A stretch of 9,246 nt of DNA from Acidobacteriota bacterium (GTDB lineage Bacteria > Acidobacteriota > Terriglobia > UBA7540): positions 1 to 9,246 of the forward strand of contig JAJYJL010000225.1 of assembly GCA_021789565.1 (NCBI GenBank), read 5' to 3'. The position numbers and the translations under genes were made by a program. Below are positions 1 through 5,427 of the stretch, one piece after another. Under the pieces are notes generated by a model, which saw nothing but the letters and a program-made list of their open reading frames with translations, was not told the DNA's origin and ran no database searches. Each line of letters opens with the position of its first letter. The stretch's first letter is position 1.

Positions 1-194
1 CTGACCAGCGCGTCGGCATTGGCGCGAACAATGGCATCGCTGATGGTGCATTTGTATTGATACCAGTCATTCCAGCCCATGGGCGGCGTTTGGGCCAGCG
101 GGGCCTCCTGCGCAAACGCCTGAGCCGCCGTCAAAGCACAGATAAAGACGGCGATAATCGTTCCCGAAGTCCACAATTGCCTCGTTAGTCGCAT
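1..194 (-). CDS. GH27 alpha-galactosidase, N-terminal fragment (secreted)
   Basis: Only the first 64 codons lie in the window; the gene continues past the left edge. The protein opens with a clear signal peptide: basic MRLTRQ, a hydrophobic stretch to about residue 24, and an AFA/Q cleavage site near residue 28. The mature protein then begins with LAQTPPMGWNDWYQYKC at residues 33-49. This matches the N-terminal beta strand of the catalytic barrel in family GH27 (consensus TPPMGWNSW, then a Cys), so the enzyme probably hydrolyses terminal alpha-galactosides outside the cytoplasm. The catalytic aspartates would lie outside the window and cannot be checked. The ATG at 194 is preceded by AGGAGGT at 206-212, 11 bases away. 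The gene follows the sugar permease by 60 bases on the same strand, suggesting co-transcription. Some GH27 members are alpha-N-acetylgalactosaminidases, so exact substrate is open. Confidence 0.85.
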   Translation of the reverse strand, partial: MRLTRQLWTSGTIIAVFICALTAAQAFAQEAPLAQTPPMGWNDWYQYKCTISDAIVRANADALV

Positions 195-205
195 CGAAAG
201 TGTTG

Positions 206-212
206 ACCTCCT
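206..212 (-). promoter_or_regulatory. Shine-Dalgarno site of the GH27 gene
   Basis: On the minus strand this reads AGGAGGT, a full anti-16S match, 11 bases before the ATG at 194. It fixes the start of the galactosidase even though the rest of that gene is missing, and shows the gene is translated independently of the permease upstream. Confidence 0.7.
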
Positions 213-254
213 GCCCGGTTGAAACGACGGGAAACGCACAGCCGGAGACCCGCG

Positions 255-1244
255 CTACTTGAGCACGGGCGCGAGCGCAACGCACAACAGTCCCGCGACA
301 AAAAAGCCAAACATCAGGACCAGCAGCCGCTTGGCGGAGCGGTCTGCGCGCGCAAATTCCTTCCACACAAATACTCCCCAGATGGCCGAAACCATGGTGG
401 CTCCCTGCCCCAGCGCGTAAGAAGTGGCCGGACCGACCCTCTGCACAGAGGAAGCGACAAAGTTTGAAATGGTCCCCACGCCCCAGATCATTCCGCCCAG
501 GACTCCCCAGAAGTGCAGCGACTTGCTTCCTTTTAAATAATCTGCGAACCCTACCGGCGGGCCGGAAATGGGCCTTCGCATGAAGATGTAATTGAAGGGG
601 ATCGTGCAGACCAGGATCCCGATGCCGAAGACGTAGGCGACAGTATAAGGGCCCAGGTGATGCTCACCCCTCAGCGCCTTGGCGATGAAGGGATAGAAAA
701 GGCCGATACCCACGCCGCAAAGCAGGCTGAGAAGGATGCCCTTGGTGCTAACCTTCAGGTCCTGCGAAATTCTGCGGTAGGCCATGGCGTCCAGCACAAT
801 AGCCACGCAAACCAGCGCGATGCCACCGAACAGCGCGACCGGGTTCCCGGCGGGCGTGATGATGTAATTGAGAACGGACCCGATCACCAGCGCCAGGCCA
901 ATGCCGATGGGAAAAGCCACGGCCAGGCCGGCAATGGCAATCGCAGCTACCAGCAGGATGTTAGCAATGTTAAAAATGATGCCGCCCACAAACGCCAGCA
1001 GAAGATGTTGAACGTCCGCGCGGCCGAGGTTGGCCATAAAACTGTCGGGACTGCCGGGGCTGGTGTTGCCGAGCGTGAACCCCATGAGGACCGCGATGAG
1101 AAGGATTCCCCAGACGTAGTCCCAGTAGAAAAGCTCAAACCTCCAGTTCTTGCAGAGCTTCTGAGTATTCGCCCAGCTTCCCCAGCACACCATGCTGAGA
1201 ATCATCATCGCAAGCGTAACCGCGTACGTTGTTGGAACAAACAT
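255..1244 (-). CDS. GRP/RhaT-type sugar permease (DMT superfamily)
   Basis: A 329-residue, very hydrophobic protein with about ten predicted membrane helices, the layout of the glucose/rhamnose uptake branch (GlcU, RhaT) of the drug/metabolite transporter superfamily. The first helix covers about residues 7-25 and ends in CWGSWANTQK, followed by FELFYWDYVWG at 36-46; this helix-1 motif and the aromatic FYWDY-G entry into helix 2 are typical of that branch. Such proteins are proton-coupled sugar symporters of the inner membrane. The ATG at 1244 is chosen because AAAGG lies 8 bases upstream (1253-1257) and the hydrophobic helix starts right after; a TTG at 1307 would add 21 residues without a ribosome site. 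The next gene, 60 bases downstream, encodes a GH27 alpha-galactosidase, so galactose or another released monosaccharide is the likely cargo (inference). Databases often label relatives 'multidrug DMT permease', which I consider less likely. Confidence 0.85.
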   Translation of the reverse strand: MFVPTTYAVTLAMMILSMVCWGSWANTQKLCKNWRFELFYWDYVWGILLIAVLMGFTLGNTSPGSPDSFMANLGRADVQHLLLAFVGGIIFNIANILLVAAIAIAGLAVAFPIGIGLALVIGSVLNYIITPAGNPVALFGGIALVCVAIVLDAMAYRRISQDLKVSTKGILLSLLCGVGIGLFYPFIAKALRGEHHLGPYTVAYVFGIGILVCTIPFNYIFMRRPISGPPVGFADYLKGSKSLHFWGVLGGMIWGVGTISNFVASSVQRVGPATSYALGQGATMVSAIWGVFVWKEFARADRSAKRLLVLMFGFFVAGLLCVALAPVLK

Positions 1245-1618
1245 GGTCCAGGCCTTTCGTCCGGAAGTGATGTTTCCCTGCCAGATTAAACCCGAAAGCT
1301 TTCCCAACTTCCAGCATTATTTTCATTTTTGCGGCTGGAAGAACACGCCGGCGGCAATAGGCCACGGACAACGCACACTGATGCACCAAAGCAGCCTGGG
1401 GCTACACGACGGCACAAGTGGAGTCAGAATGAAATTGAAATTTGATTCAGGGAAGAAACGAAGGAGGGAATTTCTTCCGGAGGGGAGGAAGGGGTGGCGC
1501 AGGAAATTGCTTCCACGCCGGACTACGTCCTGTTCGAGAACGGCTGGTTAAGGCGGGTGAACGGTCTGGAGCCCGGGCGGGTTTGTTGCTGCGGAAATCG
1601 CCGGGCGATCATGCAGCG
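1245..1618. other. Intergenic region between regulator and permease
   Basis: This 374-base stretch holds no convincing gene on either strand; the open frames lack family resemblance and ribosome sites. It should contain the 3' end signals of the regulator and the promoter of the permease-galactosidase unit, but I could not pick a convincing promoter. Two dyads stand out: an 8-bp inverted repeat at 1451-1478 and a compact 13-base dyad ATCGCC-G-GGCGAT at 1597-1609 just downstream of the regulator stop codon. A purine-rich run spans about 1450-1510 on the plus strand. Confidence 0.6.
1451..1478. repeat. 8-bp perfect inverted repeat in permease leader
   Basis: GGAAGAAA at 1451-1458 pairs exactly with TTTCTTCC at 1471-1478 across a 12-base spacer. 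It lies about 210-235 bases upstream of the permease start, within the gap behind the regulator gene. No T-run follows on either strand, so it is not a standard intrinsic terminator; an operator or an RNA hairpin in a leader are both possible. Confidence 0.4.
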
Positions 1619-2284
1619 TCAGGCGCGCTGGTCACGGAACTGGAACATCACGAGGTCAGCACGGCGCCGGACGTTGAATTTGGCCAGAAGATTTGAAACG
1701 TGGAATTTGGCCGTGCGCTCAGAAATATTCAGTTTTCTGGCAATCTCTTTGTTCGAAAGATTTTCGAGCAGGCAGTCCAAAACTTCACGTTCTCGCGGAC
1801 TCAGGCGGCGCGGACCTGCTTTCGCAAAACGGCGCCGGCTGCTGTGCACGACGCAATCCATAAAGCGGGAGAGGATGTGCCGTTCAACCCAATACCCACC
1901 CTGGGCCACCGTGTTGATCGCTTCCGGCAGGTGCTGTGAGGCTTCGGAATAATTAAGCAGGCCCTTGGCGCCAAGGTCGAGCAGCGGGAAGGCATTGGAG
2001 TCCGTAAATTTTTCAGAGAGGACAATAACGCGGGAACTGGGAAAGCGGGTCACCAGCGCGCCAACCAGGACCGCTGCGAATGGGTCGTGACCATCCACGA
2101 CATAGACTTTCGCCGTGGGGATCGCCAACCGGTTTACATCCTCAAGAAAAACCTGGCGCAGGCGAAAAGGTTTCGCGGTAAAGTGCGCCTGGGCGAGCTT
2201 TCGGGTGAACTCCTCCAAGATCAACGGGTGAGTGGAAAGCAGACAGACCAGGGGATGATTGTTTCTATTCGCCCTCCGATCCAT
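1619..2284 (-). CDS. NarL/FixJ (LuxR-type HTH) response regulator, degenerate receiver
   Basis: A 221-residue DNA-binding regulator. Residues 158-215 are a LuxR-type helix-turn-helix with the family hallmarks LSPREREVLDCL, LSNKEIARKL and ISERTAKFHVSNLLAKF. Residues 11-135 have the size and secondary-structure pattern of a receiver domain, ending in LGAKGLLNYSEASQHLPEAI. D64 (VYVVDGHDP) aligns with the usual phosphoacceptor, but the acidic pair expected after the first strand is ST (LLSTHP, residues 15-20), and the conserved Lys of the GxxGYLLK motif is Asn (LLNYS). It may therefore work without phosphorylation, or respond to another signal. No sensor kinase is adjacent. The ATG at 2284 is preferred because GAGG lies 7 bases upstream; a TTG at 2299 would add five residues. 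It lies upstream of, and co-directional with, the sugar permease and galactosidase, which are candidate targets only by position. Confidence 0.88.
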   Translation of the reverse strand: MDRRANRNNHPLVCLLSTHPLILEEFTRKLAQAHFTAKPFRLRQVFLEDVNRLAIPTAKVYVVDGHDPFAAVLVGALVTRFPSSRVIVLSEKFTDSNAFPLLDLGAKGLLNYSEASQHLPEAINTVAQGGYWVERHILSRFMDCVVHSSRRRFAKAGPRRLSPREREVLDCLLENLSNKEIARKLNISERTAKFHVSNLLAKFNVRRRADLVMFQFRDQRA

Positions 2285-2390
2285 AGCCAAGCCTCGCAAA
2301 TTCTTGTCTGCCGGCGTCGTGACTTCGTCCGCAAACTCAAATTTTCAGGCGCCAACTCTTACAAACGGCACGCCACCGCTTCTACGTTTA

Positions 2391-2419
2391 ATACTAAGCC
2401 TCGCGACTTTACAAGCCAA
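2391..2419 (-). promoter_or_regulatory. Candidate sigma-70 promoter of the LuxR-type regulator
   Basis: On the minus strand TTGGCT (2414-2419) and TAGTAT (2391-2396) are 17 bases apart, each matching the sigma-70 -35 and -10 consensus at four of six positions. The pair sits about 105-135 bases upstream of the regulator ATG. The -35 box lies inside one of the three AGCCAATG repeats. A match this weak can arise by chance. Confidence 0.25.
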
Positions 2420-2775
2420 TGAAATGCTTAGATCGCAGGCATGCAGCAATGTTGTTTGAGGGATCTTAGCCAATGAGGCTCGCAGCTGGGAACAAGAGGG
2501 TTGGATTCAAACAGCCGATGGCTAATTCCTGCGGCCACAGACGCGGAAGCCAATGGACATGACAGTCCTGGCGCCTGACGTCAAGGCCCACACCGGGTCG
2601 CTCACAACATTTTTCGCGACAAGAGGTTATAACAAGAGTCGCTAATTCCCGGCATCCCAGGAATGGACACCCTGTCCGTTTGTCCTACAGACAACCTGAC
2701 CCTCTTCTAGCCCTTTGTACAGTTGTTGGCCCGTTGTGCGCCTTAGTAGTCTATGAGTGGCAGTAAGGCAGCCTG

Positions 2776-2789
2776 CACAACAGGTTGTG
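2776..2789. repeat. 14-bp dyad with ACAAC/GTTGT half-sites
   Basis: CACAAC (2776-2781) and GTTGTG (2784-2789) form a perfect 6-bp dyad with a 2-base centre, the geometry of a homodimer binding site. Three further ACAAC/GTTGT pentamers lie just upstream at 2691, 2722 and 2733. It is some 255 bases ahead of the first IPT/Fn3 gene. The binding protein, if any, is unknown. Confidence 0.35.
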
Positions 2790-3026
2790 AGTCTGCCCTC
2801 AGTTTAGGTTCTTGCTGGGTGCACGTCTGAAAATTCGATCGATCTGTGGATGCTGAAATTGCCGGTGCGAAAGCGAACTTGATAGCACCAGCCAGGGAGG
2901 GCTGAGACAAGAAACCTTTACTCCGCGCGGCCGAGGACGGGCCTGGCAAGAGTATAAGGACAAAAAAGAAAGCATTGAGTCATTTGAGGGGGGATGCCCG
3001 ATGCGCAAACCAGGGGTGTTTGTCAG

Positions 3027-3033
3027 AAAGGGG
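3027..3033 (+). promoter_or_regulatory. Ribosome binding site deciding the start of the first IPT gene
   Basis: AAAGGGG sits 8 bases before the ATG at 3042. The earlier in-frame ATG at 2994 has its purine run (GAGGGGGG) touching the start codon, too close to serve, and would place 16 polar residues before the signal peptide. Confidence 0.5.
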
Positions 3034-3041
3034 AACTCAGA

Positions 3042-4184
3042 ATGCGTATCTCGGGTGCGAACCCGCGCAAAAACAGCCTTCTTCCGCTTATTCTTATTCC
3101 AATCCTCGTTTGTTCCATTCAAACTCTTGCCCGAGCTTCAAACGGCAAGCAGTGGGGTCATTCAGGCACACAACTGACAATCAGCGGCGTCGGGCCGAAC
3201 AGCGGGCCCGGCACAGGCGGAACTGCAGTAACCATAACCGGCACCGGGTTTACGCAGTCGGCATCCGTCACGTTCGGCGGAGTTGCGTCCCCCTCGGTCA
3301 CATGGGTCAGTTCAACCCAACTGCAAACTGTCACGCCTGCCCACGCAAGGGGAATTTTCAGTGTGGCCGTAAACGAGAACCCGCATAATCAGTCGGCAAC
3401 ACTTACAGCCGGATATACCTACCTTAGCTCGACAAGCCTCACGGTCTCTGGTGCTTCACCATCTCAGGGCCCGACCACCGGCGGGACGATCGTCACTATT
3501 ACAGGCACAGGCTTCCAGACAGGAGCGGCTGTTTCATTCGGCAGTGTTCAATCAACCGCTGTCACCGTTTCCAGTTCGACGCAGATTGCGGCTATGACGC
3601 CACCGGAGAATTCGGGAACGGTCGCCATCACTGTTTCAGGCCTCAGTACTCAATCGTCTTCGCTTCCGTCTGCCTTCACTTATACTTCGGCGCCTGCGAT
3701 TTCCAGCGTTTCGCCCAACACGGGTCCGGTTACGGGCGGGACCACTGTAACGATATCAGGAAGCGGATTTCAGAGCGGGGCGAGCGTAACGTTCGGATCG
3801 GTCTCTTCAACGTCTGTAACAATCGTCAGTTCGACGCAAATTCAAGCGGTCACCCCCGGCTCCCCGGCCGGGACGGTCTCTATTGTCGTTACCAATACGA
3901 ATTCACAGAGCGGAACCCTTTCGGCGGCGTTTACTTACTTCCACACCGTTGGTCTTGCATGGACGGATGGCTCATCCGGCGTGTCCGGTTATAACGTCTA
4001 CCGGAGTTCAACTTCCGGAGGACCCTACACCCGTCTGAATTCCAGTTTAGTTTCCAGCACGTCATTCAGCGACAACAACGTACAGGCCGGACAGACGTAC
4101 TTCTACGTAACCTCGGCCGTTAACAGCAGCAACTTAGAAAGCGCGTACTCAAACCAGGCACAGACTACAGTTCCGTCACCCTGA
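3042..4184 (+). CDS. Secreted protein with three IPT/TIG domains and a C-terminal Fn3 domain
   Basis: A 380-residue protein. Residues 1-31 are a signal peptide: basic NPRKN, hydrophobic SLLPLILIPILVCSI, and a likely ALA/RA-S cleavage around residue 32. Three immunoglobulin-like IPT/TIG domains follow at about 45-128, 132-215 and 217-300. Each shows the hallmark order GP-TGG-V-TI-G-GF, then VTFG, then a SSTQ-TP turn and a final FTY. Residues 301-380 form a fibronectin type III-like domain (GLAWTDG, GYNVYRS, GGPYTRLNS, QTYFYVTSAV). It carries no LPXTG, PEP-CTERM or other sorting tag and ends in VPSP, so it is probably periplasmic or extracellular. Such domains mediate protein or carbohydrate contacts; no enzymatic site is seen. 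The next gene, 185 bases downstream, is a shorter paralogue. The ATG at 3042 is chosen for its ribosome site. Biological role unknown. Confidence 0.88.
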   Translation: MRISGANPRKNSLLPLILIPILVCSIQTLARASNGKQWGHSGTQLTISGVGPNSGPGTGGTAVTITGTGFTQSASVTFGGVASPSVTWVSSTQLQTVTPAHARGIFSVAVNENPHNQSATLTAGYTYLSSTSLTVSGASPSQGPTTGGTIVTITGTGFQTGAAVSFGSVQSTAVTVSSSTQIAAMTPPENSGTVAITVSGLSTQSSSLPSAFTYTSAPAISSVSPNTGPVTGGTTVTISGSGFQSGASVTFGSVSSTSVTIVSSTQIQAVTPGSPAGTVSIVVTNTNSQSGTLSAAFTYFHTVGLAWTDGSSGVSGYNVYRSSTSGGPYTRLNSSLVSSTSFSDNNVQAGQTYFYVTSAVNSSNLESAYSNQAQTTVPSP

Positions 4185-4264
4185 CGGGAGTGATGGACAG
4201 CCTGGCCCAGGGGAGAAAACAAAGACGAATTGGAAAAGGGATCTAACGGGAAATACGAAGCTCA

Positions 4265-4313
4265 CGAGCCAGTGAAAACGAATACGCGCACACGCCGCGT
4301 GTGGGGTGGCTCG
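4265..4313 (+). repeat. Nested double stem-loop between the two IPT/Fn3 genes
   Basis: An outer perfect 7-bp stem, CGAGCCA (4265-4271) with TGGCTCG (4307-4313), encloses an inner perfect 6-bp hairpin, CACACG (4289-4294), loop CCG, CGTGTG (4298-4303). It lies about 55-105 bases before the second gene's start. No T-run follows, so it is more likely an RNA structure in the leader of the second gene, or a weak processing/termination signal between the two, than a standard terminator. Confidence 0.45.
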
Positions 4314-4357
4314 CCTCAGTTTCTGTTCAGCGACGTCCCTTTGGCTTCGCCCTCCCG

Positions 4358-4362
4358 AGGAG
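4358..4362 (+). promoter_or_regulatory. Ribosome binding site deciding the start of the IPT lipoprotein
   Basis: AGGAG lies 7 bases before the ATG at 4370. The longer in-frame start at 4301 is a GTG inside the inner hairpin of the 4265-4313 structure and lacks a ribosome site, so the shorter form with its lipoprotein signal directly at the N-terminus is preferred. Confidence 0.65.
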
Positions 4363-4369
4363 AAACACA

Positions 4370-5281
4370 ATGAAATCAGGTGCGGTCGAACGAAGACTTC
4401 TCGCGTACGTTGTCGCTCTGCTTGCAGCAGCCATTCCGGTGATGTTTACTGCCTGCAGGGGTGGATTTGTTGCTCCCTCCGCCTCCAACACATCTCAGCA
4501 GAGCGTGGCCCCAACGATTACGTCCGTCGTGCCCAGCTCGGGTCCCCCATCCGGTGGAACAGTCACCACTATTAATGGCGCGAATTTTACGTCCGGCTCG
4601 CAGCAGACGGCGCCAACGGTCATTTTTGGCGGGACTCAAGCAACCAATGTCATGGTCATCAGCTCGTCGCAATTGAGCGTCACCATCCCGGCGCACACCG
4701 CTGGAAGCGTCAGCGTGCAAGTAACAACAGCCGATGGCCAGTCTTCAACACTCACCAAGGGGTTCACTTACATAACGGCGACTTTCAACGTCAGCAGCGT
4801 GTCTCCGATCTCGGGGCCTTCCGCCGGCGGAACGGCGGTGACGATCAGCGGAGCGGGTTTTCAGTCAGGCGTGTCTGTGACCATTGGGGGACTTGCAGCA
4901 ACCTCAGTGACTCTCATCAATTCCACCACGATCTCGGCGGGAACGCCGGCACACGCATCCGGTGGGGCGGAGGTGACCGTTACGAACTCAGACGGCCAAT
5001 CTGCGTCATTACCGTCAGGCTTCATGTTCCACAGCATCAATCTGCTCTGGAGTGCCCCCAGCACATCGTCTGTGACGATTGCCGGTTATGACGTGTACCG
5101 CGGGCTTTCTTCGACTGGTCCCTTTGGCCGGCTCAATGGGTCAACCCCAATCGCAGATACATCCTTCGACGACCTGACGGTCCAGGGGAGCACGACGTAC
5201 TATTACGAGGTCACATCCGTGGATCCGAATGGAACAGAAAGCACTCCGGATGGCCCTGTCCCCGCTACTACATCGCCTTGA
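4370..5281 (+). CDS. IPT/TIG-Fn3 lipoprotein, paralogue of the upstream gene
   Basis: A 303-residue protein. The N-terminus has basic VERR followed by a hydrophobic stretch LLAYVVALLAAAIPVMFTAC, and Cys29 fits a lipobox (FTAC; the Phe at -3 is unusual), so it is probably lipid-anchored after signal peptidase II cleavage. A short Ser/Thr/Gln linker leads to two IPT/TIG domains at about 48-134 and 138-221 (SGPPSGGTVTTINGANF; SGPSAGGTAVTISGAGF), then a fibronectin III-like domain at 222-303 (GYDVYRG, GPFGRLNGS, TTYYYEVTSVDPNGTES). The C-terminal domain aligns along its length with that of the preceding gene, so the two arose by duplication, with one IPT repeat gained or lost and a different export signal. 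No catalytic residues are visible. Together they may be surface-display or adhesion partners, but this is inference. Confidence 0.87.
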   Translation: MKSGAVERRLLAYVVALLAAAIPVMFTACRGGFVAPSASNTSQQSVAPTITSVVPSSGPPSGGTVTTINGANFTSGSQQTAPTVIFGGTQATNVMVISSSQLSVTIPAHTAGSVSVQVTTADGQSSTLTKGFTYITATFNVSSVSPISGPSAGGTAVTISGAGFQSGVSVTIGGLAATSVTLINSTTISAGTPAHASGGAEVTVTNSDGQSASLPSGFMFHSINLLWSAPSTSSVTIAGYDVYRGLSSTGPFGRLNGSTPIADTSFDDLTVQGSTTYYYEVTSVDPNGTESTPDGPVPATTSP

Positions 5282-5341
5282 GCACTTCCGGAACTAGAAA
5301 TTACCCGGCAAATATCCCCTTTGGGACACTCGCCATCATCA

Positions 5342-5386
5342 GGAGTGACCCTGTGCAAGTCCTTACGAACTTGCACAAGGCACTCC
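5342..5386. terminator. Long hairpin between convergent genes, probable bidirectional terminator
   Basis: A 9-bp perfect core, TGTGCAAGT (5352-5360) with ACTTGCACA (5369-5377), has an 8-base loop. It is extended outward, past a C-A mismatch, by two CC/GG pairs, and past a one-base bulge by a 6-bp stem, GGAGTG (5342-5347) with CACTCC (5381-5386). It sits in the 146-base gap where the plus-strand IPT lipoprotein gene and the minus-strand dehydrogenase gene end facing each other, where a shared terminator is expected. Neither side has a T-run, so it is not a classical intrinsic terminator; it may act with a factor or protect 3' ends. Confidence 0.5.
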
Positions 5387-5427
5387 GTCCGCCTGACCGC
5401 GGGTTCAAACTTTGAAAGACCAGTGTC

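Larger units (their letters stand above)
2285..3041. other. Long intergenic region between divergent genes
   Basis: About 750 bases separate the divergent regulator and the first IPT/Fn3 gene. I find no credible gene on either strand. The region holds a candidate minus-strand promoter at 2391-2419, three copies of AGCCAATG (2414, 2468, 2548), two copies of GCTAATTCC (2521 and 2641), a short hairpin GGACA-CCC-TGTCC at 2665-2677, and a cluster of ACAAC/GTTGT half-sites at 2691-2788 including the dyad CACAAC-AG-GTTGTG at 2776-2789. The sequence TATAAG at 2953-2958 could be a -10 element for the plus-strand gene, but I see no good -35 partner. Confidence 0.55.

Noticed and set aside
657..1289. 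A 210-codon open frame on the plus strand opposite the sugar permease
   Set aside because: Its product is rich in Gln, His, Asn and Arg with no domain, exactly what the antisense of a hydrophobic membrane protein gives, and the minus-strand frame has clear family motifs.
1245..1307. Longer permease starting at TTG 1307
   Set aside because: It adds 21 residues before the first helix, uses a rare start codon and lacks a ribosome site, whereas the ATG at 1244 has AAAGG at proper spacing.
1442..1952. Plus-strand open frames opposite the LuxR-type regulator and its downstream gap
   Set aside because: They are Arg-rich antisense products without domains; the minus strand carries an unmistakable LuxR-type helix-turn-helix.
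2994..3041. Longer first IPT protein starting at ATG 2994
   Set aside because: The purine run abuts the start codon, and the extra 16 polar residues would push the signal peptide inward; the ATG at 3042 has a well-spaced AAAGGGG.
2960..3041. Possible c-di-GMP (GEMM) or other riboswitch, prompted by GCAAACC near 3004
   Set aside because: The remaining conserved segments of the GEMM fold are absent and no matching paired stems were found around it.
2743..3122. Minus-strand open frames of 68 and 107 codons ahead of the first IPT gene
   Set aside because: Low-complexity Ser/Pro/Arg-rich products, no ribosome site, and overlap with the signal-peptide coding region of the plus-strand gene.
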